From positions 273,002,388 through 273,066,387 of the forward strand of contig CM060964.1 of assembly GCA_030765045.1 (NCBI GenBank): a stretch of DNA of 64,000 nt, in the 5' to 3' direction. Numbering within the stretch: position 1 is the first letter of the stretch; every line of letters starts with the position of its first letter. This document shows, piece by piece, positions 20,872 through 33,425 of this stretch. This DNA comes from Tenodera sinensis (Eukaryota > Arthropoda > Insecta > Mantodea > Mantidae). The notes under the pieces were generated by a model. It saw only the letters and a list, made by a program, of their open reading frames with translations, had not been told where the DNA came from and made no database searches. A program made the position numbers and the translations under genes.

Positions 20872-23852
20872 ATGTTGTGTTAAGCGTTGTTCTGGAACAT
20901 CCCCACTTCATTCCTGTTAGACGTTTTAACAGTGAAAGGCGCCTCTCTGCTCTTTGTATTACATTTTCTATTTGTTTGGTCCATGTAAGTTTGGTATCAA
21001 ATGTAACTCCTAAATACTTTGCTTCCTTTGTTTCTGGTAATTGTTGACCCTCAAAATTTAGTTTTATTTTTAATGGTTTTTTTCTTAGTGAAAAGATTTG
21101 GTAGTTTGATTTTGTTGTATTAACAGTCATTAAATTTTCTTTGGTCCACCTCTGTAAGTTGGTTAAGGATTGTTGCATGGTTTTTTCTAGTTCTGTACTT
21201 TTGCTTTTTGGTTTTGAAGTCCACATTACTAAATCATCAGCAAATAGTGCACACTTCACGCCTGATTCTTGTATTTGTTGTGGTAGATCATTAATAAATA
21301 TATTAAAAAGTGTAGAGCTGAGCACTGCACCTTGTGGTAAGCCACGGTGTACTTGTTTATATTTAGATATATTTCTTCCATATCTGGTTGCAATAAAGTG
21401 TTGTGTTAGGAAATGACATAGGCATGAAAACATTGGACCTTGTATCCCTATTTTTTTTTCTTTCTTTAGTAGTTTTGTTCTTCATATAGAATCATATGCA
21501 CTTTGAAAATCAATAAAAACTGATAAATTATCTTCTTTTCTATTGAAGGAGTCTTTGATTTCTTGACTGAGAAGTAAGACTTGTTCATTTGTAGAGTGGA
21601 ACTCTCTGAATCCGGCTTGACATGGGGATATTAAATTTTGTGATTCTAGAAACCAATTTAACCTGTTTGACACCATTCTTTCCATCACTTTTGCTATTAT
21701 GCTGGTAAGAGCTATTGGTCTATAATTTTTTATTTCTGATGCTGTTTTGTCTTTCTTCAAGAGTGGGACAATTATTGCTTTTCGCCATTCAGCAGGTACA
21801 GTGGTTTTCCAGGATAGATTGTAGAGTTTCAGTAGTTGTTGTTTTGCTGTTTTTCCAAGGTTTTTTATGAACTCTGGATGCATGTGATCTGGTCCAGGAG
21901 ACTTTTTGTTTTTTAGATTATTTATTGCAATGTTCAATTCTTGCATATTAAAATTTTGAAAAAAGATATTGCACTGAGTGTTAGGATTACATTCTCTTTC
22001 ATGTTTCAAATCTTTCTTAAATTCTTTACGTTCCTTTTTATTATTTCTTGTTACTTTGTGTGAATTAGCATAACATTTATTGAATGTTTCGGCTATGACT
22101 GCATCATTTACTAACATTTTATTGTTGTGTATGATAGGTGTGCTGTTGTTTTCTTTCCTGTTCTTGACATTTTTTATGAACTTATGAGCTTTGTTACCAT
22201 CTGTCCTATAATCCATTTTTTCTAAGAAATTATTAAAGTGATTCCTTTTAGCAGTATTAATTTCTTTTTTTAGTGAGGCACATTTCTTCCGCCATATTTG
22301 TGTATCTGATATGTTTTTTGTTTGTTCAGCTGTATTTCTAGCTATATCCCTTTGCTTTTTCAGTTCTTTTAACTGGGGGTTCCAAAAGGGTTTTAAATTT
22401 TTAATTCTTCCACGAGGAATATGTTTTTTTGCAGTTTCTAGGATGACTTTACAGAATTTTTTGTTCATATGATCTGGTTGGTCATGCAGCTGTGAGTTTG
22501 TTTGTTCTTTAAATTTATGTTCTAATTCGGTTTTATATTTGTTCCAATCTGCTTTTTTGAAGTTCCAATACAGATTCGTAAGACCTTGACTGTTATTTGT
22601 GTTCTCTAGTTTTATATCAGCAATTACTGCTCTGTGCCCAGAACTTGGATCTTCTATAACTTGTTTTTTAATTTTTGAAACAATTTCTGTTGTAGCTAAC
22701 AAGAGGACTGGGTTACTGCCCGCTCCAGAATAATGTATGAAGGTTATGGGATCTTCTTTACTATAAATCAGTTCAAAAGTTGTGGTATTCAAAAATTCTT
22801 CTACTATCTTCCCTGTAGAATCCACTTTTTCATAACCCCATCTTTTGGAATGTGCATTGAAATCCCCAATTACGATTGTTTTATTTAATTGGTCAACAAG
22901 TGAGAGATCTGGTTCATTCCTGGGAGGATTGTAAATTGTATAAATGTAGATGTGTTTTGTTATCCCAAAAATTTAGCTTTATTAATTCACTTTTATCTGT
23001 GTTATCCATTTCTTTAACAATTTCAAAGGAGGTTTTAATATCCTTTTTGACTCCAACTAATATTCCACTACTTATCTGTCTATTTTTGGGTAGTAAGTGC
23101 AGTAAAAATCCAGTAAAATTGAAGTATTTAAGTTGGTCATTTGTTAGATTTGCTTCTTGTATTACAAATATGTCAGTGTTATAGTCAAATACAATTTTAT
23201 TCAGTTCTACTCTTTTTGTTTGTGTGAGACCACCCGCATTCCATTGTAGAAGTCTGATGTTAGATCTTCTATTAATATAATGTTTTGGTTCTCGAGAAGT
23301 AGTCCCCGCCCGGAGATCCGAATGGGGGACTATTTTAACTCCGGAACATTTTACCCCTCGAGTCATATTTCATAAAAAAAGAGAGCAATAGCAGTAATAG
23401 TAACCGTTTTTTTAGAGAGCACCATATTTTAATGTTTTGGCGGTCACATCGCTCTCACAACCCCCAGAATGTCTGGGGGACCACACCTGTCGTTGGTTTA
23501 CGGGTCTCACCGACCTGACCGGGAGAATTATCAAAATAAATTCACCGACCATATCCTCTGATTACCAATCAGAAGACGTATTACATGCCATGACAGGTCA
23601 GCATGTTAGGGATTAAGGTTTTATAGAAAAATTAGAGAAATGGAGAGGTTGGAAAAATAAAGACTCCCTAGCCCTCAGGAACCCTAATAGCATCGGGGTC
23701 GGAAGAGAACAAGAGATGACCAAGGTAAGGTCAGATAGGAAAGTTACAGTGAGGAGCAAAACACCACTAAGTGGAAGTAATGTTCTGCTCAGCTTGGGTA
23801 CCTTGTGGTTGCCATTCACATATCCCCTAGACGGAGACCCCTGAGTACTTAC
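19575..23852 (-). mobile_element. LINE family A, copy A3 (near full length)
   Basis: 4.28-kb reference copy of family A. Its 3' tail is an AAC-type repeat (plus strand TTGTTGTTGTTAGC) and its 5' end reads CTCAGGGGTCTCCGTCTAGG on the minus strand. Probable target duplication TACAAAAAA (19566-19574, 23853-23861) inside repeat R5. About 480 bases of 5' UTR (23367-23852) precede the ORF. A TA microsatellite (20842-20869) has expanded inside the RT thumb. Confidence 0.92.
19589..23366 (-). pseudogene. LINE A polyprotein: endonuclease - RT - RNase H - zinc knuckle, several frameshifts
   Basis: Reading down the minus strand. 23366-22914 is the endonuclease start with LLQWNAGGLTQTKR and VIQEANL. 22825-21482 holds the endonuclease end (SGHRAVIADI) and RT start (WRKAIIVPLLKKDKT, NYRPIALTSI, FIDFQSAYDSI). 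21433-20807 has HRGLPQGAVLSS and LFADDLVMW. 20720-19956 is RNase H with IYTDGSLISN, DGEIEAIRMAL, ILSDSRAAI and GNEKADFLAKKG. 19840-19589 is the CPLCDLQEEMDRDHLQIC zinc block. The breaks lie near 22910, 21450, 20840, 20720 and 19950. The domain order marks an I-group LINE. Inactive. Confidence 0.92.
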
Positions 23853-24249
23853 TACAAAAAATGTAGATCTCGCCAAAACACAGAATCCATGTCCCAATAA
23901 AACCCTTTGTAGAGTGAACCATCTCGAAGACACTCCCTGTTACCCGTGTCAGCCTCGGAAAACAAACCTTCGTAAAATGGAACATCATTGTTCATCTTCT
24001 ACATGTTAAGCGTACAAAGAGAACGGAATCTCAAAGCCTTAAAATATCTGACCATCGCTCAAAGCCTACTGCATTCCCATGTTCCCCCTGCACCTGCAAG
24101 GAAATAAGCAATAAGACAACTTGCACAAATGTCCATCTCAACCAACACGAAGAAGACATAGGAATAACAGCTTGTAAGAATGATCAGCACAAGAGTAGAG
24201 AAAGTCACGTGAGTGCAACACATCAGATTTTTTAAAATGTTGTTGAAAA
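23853..24249. repeat. Unclassified repeat R5, copy 1, right part
   Basis: Continues R5 after A3: CAGCCTCGGAAAAC, then AAGGAAATAAGCAATAAGA and GTGAGTGCAACACATCAGA, all shared with 57870-58170 and in part with 27018-27290. No coding potential seen. Confidence 0.8.
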
Positions 24250-25277
24250 TTTAGTATGTGGACATAGTGACAATCAAGCTTGTTAACTGTACTTGTGTCT
24301 TTTAAAATTTTATATTTAAATGCTTTAAATATCCAAGTACTCTGTCCCATACCCAAATATAAAGGGTCCTTATGACCTAATTTGTCGACGAGCCCTTAAA
24401 CCATACTCACACACTCACTCAGCCCCCCCTTCCCCCCAAAAAATTAAAAAAGTATTTGCGAATTGTTATACTGGTATTCGCTTGCATATTTAATAAGTGA
24501 ATTGAGCTGGATATTTGAGATCACAAGGAAAGAAAGACGTGAGGAATATCAACATCAAGAATACTTCTAGTAAATAGGAAACGTGTTAAAGCAGAAGGGA
24601 AGACAAATTGTGTTGCAGCTATCCCTCTGCGACGCAGGTCATTAATTCCTGCAGTACGAGGCCCCATCACACACCTTGACAAAAGGAACTCTAGCGATAA
24701 ATATATGTACGGCATCTGCTACTGTAAAATCAAATTGGTGCTGCCCCTCCCCTGTAATGAGGTAACGCACCCCTCATGCTCGGCCGCGATTGAAAACTAA
24801 GACTCTGGATTGACTTTCTCCCGAACATCAGCGATCAAATCCCACAGGAGCACCACATTGTGGAGGGGAAAGGGGAGGAGTTGACTCAGGCTAGTGAGTC
24901 ACATGTGCAGGAAGGAGGGGTTGAAATATGGGTTACTACTGCTGCTACCATCAGTTGTAATCCGGTTCATAATTTATCTTGCTCTCTTTCTACCCCTATT
25001 CAAGCTGTATCGGATTTCAGCATCTTCTCTATGCCATAATCTTGAAGTGCACTCTCATTAAAGTGCTTGTTATGCTCTACATTGCCATGGCTACTCAAAC
25101 AGCTAATGTAGTGTTCCCAACCCAAAATACATTGAATGTCGATACAGGTTCAAACAAATTCGGCTACGTATATTTACTGAAGTACATCAGCATTTATGGC
25201 TTGCCAAATTTGTCAGAATACAAAAATAATACATTAACAATATTACTAACCGCTACATAAACATTTAAGATTCGGTT
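24250..25277. other. Unannotated intron sequence
   Basis: No ORF, terminal repeat or known element recognised. Short C-rich run near 24420. Confidence 0.45.
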
Positions 25278-25717
25278 TGACATCGCCTGGCGCGATGCAC
25301 AACTAAGGATGGTCGGGGCTGAGCTACTTCACACCGCATACCAGGCCGAAAAGCAAACAAAGGCGCGCCCAAGTTAAGGCTGCCTCGCACGACTGTTTGT
25401 GTATACGTGACTAAGAGGAGAGAGTTACAGCATGAGCCGGTCAGTGAATCAGTGAGAGCGAGACAGCTGCATTGTCGTCGTGAATGATAAATCGCACAGA
25501 AGTGAAGAAGTTTCAATGAATGTATCGTCAGAGTTAGTGTTTGAGAGACAGTGAAAGGACTGAGTCAAGGTTACGAGAATAAAACAGTTGTGGGTTGTAA
25601 TATCACAAAACACTGTAGACTGTGTTAACAAGGAGAAGAGATCTGTATTTGTGTAAAAGTTCGGAAGAAAATAAAGCGGGGAAGAAAGAAATTGCACTGT
25701 TTATTTATTTTGTCACA
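25278..25717 (+). repeat. LTR related to the 3494/5432 gypsy-like LTRs
   Basis: Ends TTGTCACA like the two LTRs above and includes GAGCTACTTCACACC, similar to the minisatellite unit. It has AATAAA-type sequences near 25580 and 25670. The start (TGACATCG at 25278) is a guess. It is followed directly by a good primer site. Confidence 0.55.
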
Positions 25718-25718
25718 C

Positions 25719-25736
25719 TGGTGTCAGGAGTGGGAT
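25719..25736 (+). other. tRNA-Leu-type primer-binding site
   Basis: TGGTGTCAGGAGTGGGAT, one base after the LTR end. It is complementary to the 3' end of a leucine-type tRNA. No gag or pol follows, so only the 5' edge of the element remains. Confidence 0.6.
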
Positions 25737-27017
25737 TTGTTGAATTGTCTGATTGTCACAGTATTAATATCATAATGGTTTTATAGAATTTAGATATAGA
25801 CCGTAAAACAAAAATATATCATTTACACTTTTAAGGCCCAATTAAGTGAGATCTAAAAATATTTAGACAGCCACATATAGTAGCATTAACAATGTGTTAG
25901 TAGTTGGAGGTTTTCCCAAAAGTTCACAAAAAGGGACGGAAATGTGCCTCGGGCGCCTACTATGGGACCAATAACTTCGATATCACCCAACTGGTACTTA
26001 TTTTTATTACAGGTATTGTAGAAACACAGATGGTTTGTTTTCCGAGATGGGCTTCCATACATTGACGAAAATGGTACTCAAACCTTATGGTTGGTTAGAT
26101 AATAAATCCCTTTTTGCTGTTTTCTTGGTACGCTATAATGTTGGCCCGATGTATTCCACATTTTTATTAGGCAGTTTTTTGGCGATGAGTGACTTGATCT
26201 GATGGTGACGTGAGTTTCTGAACACCTCACCATGGCAACAGCAACCCAGGACTGGGCCAGTGGTGCTGAAATTCTTGCCACATCTGCAGTACCACCTCTC
26301 TGATACTCTAGTCTCTCAGATGTTAATTTAGGCCTATTTTAGTGAAGTCAGTTTACTTTTTGATACACTCAATAATTAACTTAAGGTTATGACTGACTGA
26401 CAATATGAAATTGTGAAATAAATCTGCCAGCTTTTCAAGCCCATATCACTGATGTAATTTAATAAAAGCATGTTACACGCTAAATTTCATCTATTTTGCT
26501 CTAACAGTTTAGAAATTATGATAATTTTTTTTTTATTTTTTATTAGCTACTAAAGACTTGCCTCGCGACAAAACAAGGTAATTTTCGGTCTGATATTTTA
26601 ACCTTAGGTTCAAAATGGATGTTTTTTAAAGCTACCCTAGGTTTCTCTAAGGCTTTTTCGCCTAAAAAAATTGTAATTTTTGTGTCTGAAATTTAAAAAT
26701 ATATACTTAAACACATCTTACAAAAAACCCAGGGAAATTTTTATTTTTTATGTCTCTGTGAACATGTGTAGCTAATTTCATTAGTACGATACAAATACTG
26801 AATCGAAACGAACATTTTATAGGAAGCTGAAAATATCAATAGCGAGAAAAACAGCGATAAATGGCTTGAATGTATGGGTCACATTAAAATCCAGACTGCA
26901 TTTAAACATGCAATATGGCATTTAAAAATGGTATTTGGAGGGAAATAACGAATTTTTCGCATTCACGCACCACGAGGTTTACAAGCCAGAGCCCTGACCA
27001 TTCGAAGGGACAGGCAG
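25737..27017. other. Unannotated intron sequence
   Basis: No coherent ORF or named repeat seen. AT-rich from about 26330 on. Confidence 0.45.
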
Positions 27018-27290
27018 TAAAGTAGATTTTGCTAAAATACACAATTTATGTCTGAATAAATTTTCTTGTAGGTTGAACCATTTCGGAGATATAAAAGATT
27101 TGACTATCGCACAAAGCCTACTGTATTATAATATTCCCCTTGTGCCTACAAGGAAATAAGCAATAAGATAATTTGTACAAATGTTTATCTTCACTAACAC
27201 AAAGAAGATATAGGAGTAAGAGTTTGTAAGAATGGTTAGTATAAGAGTAGAGAAAGTCATGTGAGTGCAGCACATCAGATTTTTATTTTT
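27018..27290. repeat. Unclassified repeat R5, copy 2 (partial)
   Basis: Matches 57790-58170: GATTTTGCTAAAATACACAATTTATG, then TATTCCCCTTG, GGAAATAAGCAATAAGATAATTTGTACAAATG and CATGTGAGTGCAGCACATCAGA. Confidence 0.75.
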
Positions 27291-27376
27291 AGCTTTGTAT
27301 ATGAACTTGGTTTGCTGAATTTTGCATTTGTTGTTTGCCTCATTGTTAAAGCAGAACCTGAATTCTTGTGTTAAAG

Positions 27377-27468
27377 CAAGTGGGCAGCCCAATGACATTG
27401 TGAAAAGCATTGTACCAGCATTCAACTCATTTGTGTTCTTTGAGGTTGCAGATAACTCTTTTCATCAA
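27377..27468 (+). CDS. OGFOD1: OGFOD1/TPA1-like prolyl hydroxylase, exon 2 (distal iron-binding His)
   Basis: 92-bp exon, phase 1 in and phase 0 out. The peptide is SGQPNDIVKSIVPAFNSF then VFFEVADNSFHQ, matching the family block QIVKS(L)IP...FFEV...SFHQ. The His codon 27463-27465 is the second iron-binding histidine. The acceptor is TTAAAG before 27377; the donor is GTAAGT at 27469. The 84-bp intron that follows is very short against its 24-kb neighbour. Confidence 0.93.
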
Positions 27469-27552
27469 GTAAGTGTATACTGGGAATAAAGCTGTTTTTA
27501 TAAATATAACCTTAATTCTTATATTACATATGCATTGAATGTTGTGTTTCAG

Positions 27553-27690
27553 GTGGCTGAGGTAATAAGCCCAGATAACAATAGACTCTCTGTGAATGGT
27601 TGGTTTCATGGCACACGTTTAAATATAACCTCAAAAGAGGCAGTTTCATCTTTACCTGCCAAAGTAGAAATGTCTTACATTTTACCTCAG
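27553..27690 (+). CDS. OGFOD1: OGFOD1/TPA1-like prolyl hydroxylase, exon 3 (2-oxoglutarate-binding Arg)
   Basis: 138 bp, 46 codons, phase 0 on both sides. It reads VAEVISPDNNRLSVNGWFHG, matching the family's V(S/A)EV...RLS(I/V)(S/N)GWFHG. The Arg at 27583-27585 is the expected 2-oxoglutarate-binding residue. Acceptor TTTCAG, donor GTAAGC. It ends SYILPQ, where the family links the catalytic double-stranded helix to the second domain. Confidence 0.93.
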
Positions 27691-28312
27691 GTAAGCTTCT
27701 TTCAGCTGTACCCAGTGGTGGCTGGTGGATTAAAAGTTAGGCGTGCACAAATTAAAATCAAAGGTAGAATAGTCATGACTCACCTATTTATACAGGAACT
27801 TGGCTCTTCTCTCCTTAGACCAGGCAAATTTACCATATAATTTTTGCATTAGTCAATGATATTCATCACAAATTTCTACTCTATGAAAGCGTTGCTGACA
27901 TTGGTCCTCTGACATAGTGTTTCTAAGGAAATTTGTTACTCTTTATAGTGTGGAGAAACAACATTCTGCTTCTGCAGGAGACATTGACATAGTTAGCAGC
28001 AATCACAACAATTTGACACATTCACTGAATGTAGCTTATAATTTATTTTCTCTAATGAAGTTTATCTAAGTTCCAGACACGCCTTAGAGTTCTTCTTAAG
28101 TGTAAATTACAGTCAGTTCTGGGTCAATCCCCGTCAAATCGCACACCCGTAAAACACGACTTTTTCGTAGGAGGTTCAAATTTTTTTATGAATAATAGAC
28201 ATAAAATAAGGAAACCGTATTTTTTTATTTCCATATTTTTAAATTACTTGCTTAGTTATGGCTATTAGGAACCAAGCAATTTCTGCGCACACTGTAATAT
28301 AAAATCGTTTTA
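27691..28312. other. Start of a 16.2-kb OGFOD1 intron
   Basis: No element recognised before the LINE that starts at about 28313. Confidence 0.45.
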
Positions 28313-29925
28313 TGTGGCACATCCTGGGGAGCCGATCGGACTGTTCTTTTACGCTTATATCGCTCTCTTGTCCGATCGAAACTTGATTACGGTTCTATTG
28401 TTTACTCGTCGGCTTGGCCGTCTATTCTAAAGCGTCTCGATCCGATTCATCTCCGTGGTATCAAGTTGAGTATTGGTGCTTTTCCAGCGTGTCCGGTTAT
28501 TAGCCTGTGTGCGGAAGCTGCCGAACCTCCGCTTTCTTTTCGGCGTGATGTCCTTCTTTGTAGTTACGCTTGCAGTCTTTCTAGTCTGCCGGGACATCCG
28601 TGTTATACCATGTTTTTTAACGATTCCTTGGACCGTCAATACTCGGCTCGCTTCCTGGCCCTACTCCCTCCAGGCGTTCGGTTTCGCTGCCTGCTTAGAG
28701 CATTGGACATCACCTTACCGTCTACCTTTCCCAGCGGAGTAACCCGATTTCCACCCTGGCTTGGTTCGCCGCCTACCGTGGATCTGGAGTTGTTGTCCCT
28801 GCCGAAGTGGACGACGCCTGCATCGTCTATTCGCTCGGCTTTTTCCTCTCTTAGAGCGAATTTTGCTCACTGCAATTTTATATACACAGATGGCTCTAAG
28901 GATGATCGCGGAGTAGGATGTGCTTTTATCCATGATCGGCAGAGTTTTAGCTTTCGTCTTTTAGCACAGTGCTCGATTTTTACAGCTGAGCTCTTTGGTA
29001 TTTGCCAAGCTCTTTTATATATTCATCGGCAAACCTCGCAGCACTGGGTTATTTGTTCCGACTCCCTGAGTGCTTTGCAGAGCCTAAGGATGCTGTACAG
29101 CTACCATCCGCTCGTGCAGCATGTGCAGGACAGCCTGCACTCACTCGCTGGTGCTGGCATTAGCGTGGCCTTTGCATGGGTGCTTGGATATGCAGGCCTT
29201 ATAGGGAATGAGGCTGCTGATGCTGCTGCGAAGGCAGCAGTATTAGGTCCCAGGTGTTACAGCTCTTGTGTTCCCTATGAGGACTTACGCACCGTTTTAC
29301 GTACTGTTATCCTTTCGCGGTGGCGTGCTAAGTGGAGTGCTGTTCAGGGGAACAAACTTCGGGAGGTTAAGCCCCTCCCTGTTACCTGGAGGACTTCCTC
29401 TTGCGCTTGTCGCCACGAGGAAGTAATTTTAGCTAGACTTCGTATCGGGCACTGTCGTTTTAGTCATGGTCACCTTTTATCTTCTGACCCGGCGCCGCTT
29501 TGTGATCACTGTAATGAGCCTTTGACGTTACGCCATGTTTTAATTCAGTGCCAGTTTTTATCTCATTTTCGCGTGTCCCTAGGACTGCTGGCTACCCTGG
29601 TCGAGGTTCTGGCAGATAATTCCAGTGCTGTAGAGCGTTTTATTGGTCTCAGTGGTGCAGGAGGTCATGTTTAAACTGCTGGTTTTATGTTTAGTTTTTT
29701 GTTGATCACATGTGCAGTTTGCTACTTCAGTAGCCACATGTGGGTTTTAGTGTTAATTTTAGCTCTACTTTTAGCATTACTGGCACTGTCCTGGTGACTT
29801 TTTAATTCCCATAACATTTTAGAGAACAGGTTATCCAGCTGTACTTTTTAAGTTTTTTGTGTTGTTTGGGCGCTAATAACCCCAGCAGTTGTGCGCCCTA
29901 AAACATTACTACTACTACTACTACT
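28313..29925 (+). mobile_element. LINE family D (5'-truncated, ACT tail)
   Basis: Third LINE family, GC-richer than its surroundings and therefore probably younger or from a different base-composition class. It carries one open coding remnant (28325-29674). A 230-bp 3' UTR ends GCGCCCTAAAACATT plus ACT repeats at 29908-29925. It abuts the 3' side of LINE copy A4 without a visible duplication. Confidence 0.85.
28325..29674 (+). pseudogene. RT thumb - RNase H - zinc C-terminus of LINE D (open but 5'-truncated)
   Basis: About 450 uninterrupted codons beginning inside the RT thumb (ADRTVLLRLYRSLVRSKLDYG). RNase H follows with FIYTDGSKDD, FTAELFGICQAL, VICSDSLSAL and IGNEAADAAA, then a CDHCNEPLTLRHVLIQC zinc block. 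The usual WVPGH...GNE loop reads WVLGYAGLIGNE, so the conserved His is Tyr. The endonuclease and RT catalytic core are missing. No frameshift is seen. Confidence 0.88.
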
Positions 29926-32378
29926 GACAAGGAAGTCATTAATCCTCTTGCTCTCCAATATTTTTCACTGATGGATGTGGCTCTAGAAGTACTAGGCATA
30001 TTTGAAGGTGGTCTTGGTCCATTTCCTCTTGCAGATCACATAGAGGACAGAGTGGTGAAGAATATATCCCAGTTCTGTTCAAATGTTTTGCCAGACAATC
30101 ATGTCCTGTAATCAATCTGAGGGTCGCAACTGCCATTTTTCAAGGATACTCAGGAATTACTGTTTGGATGTTTGGTAGTTTCCATCTTTTATTTTTTTAT
30201 TTTTTATAGTAATATTTTGCAATAATGTTTTTAAATTCAGAGTTGACTAATCTTTTAGCTGCATAAAATGATAGATTAACTATAGAATTCTGTACACTGC
30301 TGGTGCCTTTTTTTGCAAGAAAATCAGCTTTATCATTACCACTCAGTCCACAGTGAGCTGGTATCCATTGGAAGACTAGGTGTTTTTGAATTGCTGTTAG
30401 ATGGGTAAGCATTTTCCAACATTCTATAATTGTTTGGTTTTTTAGTGAAAGCTTGGAAGTAATTGCTATAATTGCTGCCCTGGAATCTGAGAGAATAACT
30501 GCCTGATAAAAATGTGAAATTCTATACAAAAGATTTTGTAGGGCCATTCGAATTGCTTCAATTTCTCCATCAAAGTTTGTAGTTCCGTAACTTAAAAGAT
30601 TTGTAATAGGAAAAGAGGTGACACGTGACTCCAGCCCCAGCTCCATCTTGGTTTGATATCAATGATCCATCAGTATAAATATGGAGCCATTCATGTTCCG
30701 GAAATCTAGTATGGATTGTCTTTAACGCCAATAATTTTAGAACACTAGTTGGAGTATCACTTTTCTTATCTTCTTCTGTCAGCTGTAAATAATATGTGAT
30801 GTCTAATGTTTGTGTCGGATTGACTTTAGATATGAAGTTTTCCTTTGAATTAGGAAGGTATACATTCTTCTTGATGTCTTGAATTTTGGAAAGAAAGCTC
30901 TCCTGAGGCTTTAGTATATATGTAAAATTTCTTGTTCCTTGTATGGAATGGGAGTATAATCAATTTTTCGTGTTGAATAAGAGTCGCTTTTTCTATTTCA
31001 TGCTCAATGGGGATTTGGTTGTTTAGTATTTCTATAGCTGGTATTGGTGTGGTTTTGATAGCACCTGTAATTAGTCTCAGACTTTGGTTTTGAAGGATTT
31101 GAATTTTGTTTGTATTTGCTGTTACAAGAACTTTGCTGCAGTAAGTAAATAATGACTTTGTATATATGTTGTTTGTTGTGTTAAGAGTTAGATGTTTTAA
31201 CAGTGAAAGGTGCCTTTCTGCTCTTTGTATTACATTTTCTATTTGTTTGGTCCATGTAAGTTTGGTATCAAATAAAACTCCCAAATATTTTGCTTCCTTT
31301 GTTTCTGGTAATTGTTGACCCTCAAAATTTAGTTTTATTTTTAGTGGTTTTTTCCTTGGTGAAAAGATTTGGTTTGATTTTGTTGTATTAACAGTCATTA
31401 AATTTTTTGTGGTCCACTTTTGTAGATTGGTTAAAGATTGTTGCATGGTTTTTTCTAGTTCTGAACTTTTGTTTTATGGTTTTGAAGTCACTTTACTAAG
31501 TCATCGGCAAATAGTGCAGACTTCACACCTGATTCTTGTATTTGTTGTGGCAGATCGTTAATAAATATATTAAAAAGTGTAGTGCTGAGCACTGCACCTT
31601 GTGGTAAGCCACGATGTACTTTGAGAGGTAGAACTGGAACTTTGCCCACACACGGCTTGTGTGTTTAAAAACACCAACAGTAAGTTTGTTGGCATAAATA
31701 AATAATAATTACCACGATGTACTTGTTTATATTTAGATATATTTCTGTCATATCTGTTAGCAATAGAGCATTGTATTAGGAAATGACATAGCCATGAAAA
31801 CATTGGACCTTGTATCCCTATTTTTTTTTTTACTTTCTTTAGTAGTTTTGTTCTGCATATAGAATCATATGCACTTGGGAAATCAATTAAAACTGATACA
31901 TTATCTTCTTTTCTATTGAAGCAGTCTTTGATTTCTTGACTGAGAAGTAAGACTTGTTCATTTGTAGAGTGGAGCTCTCTGAATCCGGCTTGACATGGGG
32001 AAATTAAATTTTGGGATTCTAGAAACCAATTTAACTTGTTTGACACCATTCTTTCCATCACCTTTGCTATTATGCTAGTAAGTGCTATTGTTCTATAATT
32101 TTTTATTTCTGCTGCTGTTTTATCTTTCTTCAAGAGTGGAACAATTATTGCTTTTCGTCATTCGGCAGGTACAGTGGTTTCCCAATATATATTGTAGAGT
32201 TTTAGTAGTTGTTTTGCTGTTTTTCCAAGGTTTTTTATGAACTCTGGATGTATGTGATCTGGTCCAGGAGACTTTTTGATTTTTAGGTTATTAATTGCAA
32301 TGTTCAGTACTTGTATATTAACATTTTGAAAAAAGATATTGTATTGAGTGTTAGGATCACATTCTCTTTCTTGTTTCC
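29926..32378 (-). mobile_element. LINE family A, copy A4, 3' part (minus strand half of a 5'-inverted copy)
   Basis: Family A from the RT start to near the 3' end, with remnants of RT (32133-31570: MKKDKTAAEIKNYR), RT thumb (31446-30850) and RNase H (30646-30197: DGEIEAIRMAL, ILSDSRAAI, IPAHCGLSGND). It joins head to head at 32378/32379 with the element's own 5' end on the + strand. Together the two halves account for nearly the whole element, which is the signature of twin priming. Confidence 0.9.
31621..31711 (+). mobile_element. SINE S1 fragment in A4
   Basis: 91 bp with the target duplication CCACGATGTACT (31609-31620, 31712-31723). It combines a reverse-complement piece of the S1 end (TTGAGAGGTAGAACTGGAAC) with the forward S1 tail (CACACGGCTTGTGTG to AATAATAATT), so it is itself rearranged. 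Confidence 0.85.
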
Positions 32379-33273
32379 CCTCAGGGGTCCCCGTCTAGGG
32401 GATATGTGGATGGCAACCACAAGGTACCCAAGCTGAGCAGAACATTACTTCCACTTACGGGTGTTTTGCTCCTCACTGTAGCTTTTCTATCTGACCTTAC
32501 CGTGGTCATCTCTTGTTCTCTTCCGACGCTGATGCTATTAGGGTTCCCGAGGGCTAGGGAGTCTTTATTTTCCCAATCTTTCCATTTCTCTAATTTTATT
32601 TCTCTATAAACTCATAACCCCTAAAATGCTGACCTGTCATGGCATGTAATATGTCCTCTGATTGGTAAATCTGCGAATTTATTTTGATAACTCTCCCGGT
32701 CAGGTTGGTGAGACCTGTAAACCAACAACAGGTGTGGTCCTCCAGACATTCTGGGGGTTGTGAGAGAGCGATGTAACTGCCAAAACATAAAAATATGGTG
32801 CTCTCTAAAAAGCGGTTACTATTACTGCTAAGTCTCTTCAATATTTATGAAATATGACTCGAGGGGTAAAATGTTCCAGAGTTAAAATAGCCCCCTATTC
32901 GGATCTCCGGGCGGGGAATACTAGTCAAGAATCAAAATATTATATTAATAGAAGATCTAACATCAGAATTCTTCAATGGAACACAGGTGGTCTCACCCAA
33001 ACAAAAAGAATAGAGCTCGATAAAATTGTATTTGATAATAACGTATATATTTCATACAAGAAGCAAATCTAACAAATGATCAACTTAAATACTTCAATTT
33101 TACTGGATTTTTACTACATCTACTACCCAAAAATAGATAGAAAAGTAATGGAATATTAGTTGGAGTCAAAATGGTTATCAAATCCTCCTTTCAAATTGTT
33201 AAAGAAATGGATATCACAGATTGATGATAGTTTCTCGGGCTAACAGCCAGGTCAGATTAGGGTAACTACCCAA

Positions 33274-33306
33274 GCTTTCAGCGACTAACTCTGCCGCCAT
33301 CCTCAG
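33274..33306 (-). ncRNA. Hammerhead-like motif, P1
   Basis: CUGAGGA, one U, the stem GGCG/CGCU with an 11-nt loop, then GAAAGC on the minus strand. Confidence 0.4.
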
Positions 33307-33425
33307 GGGAACTGAATCTAGGCTACTGATGTTGCGATATTTATACCTAGAGCGCGGCCGATAAGAACCGCCCACTTATTTACCATTGGCCGAGCTCCGG
33401 CCGATGGAGGCACGTGCGGAACCAA

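Noticed and set aside
23613..23933. 106-codon minus ORF at the LINE A 5' end
   Set aside because: Falls in the family 5' UTR; similar frames in other copies (32406, 36346) do not stay open to the same ends and no domain is seen.
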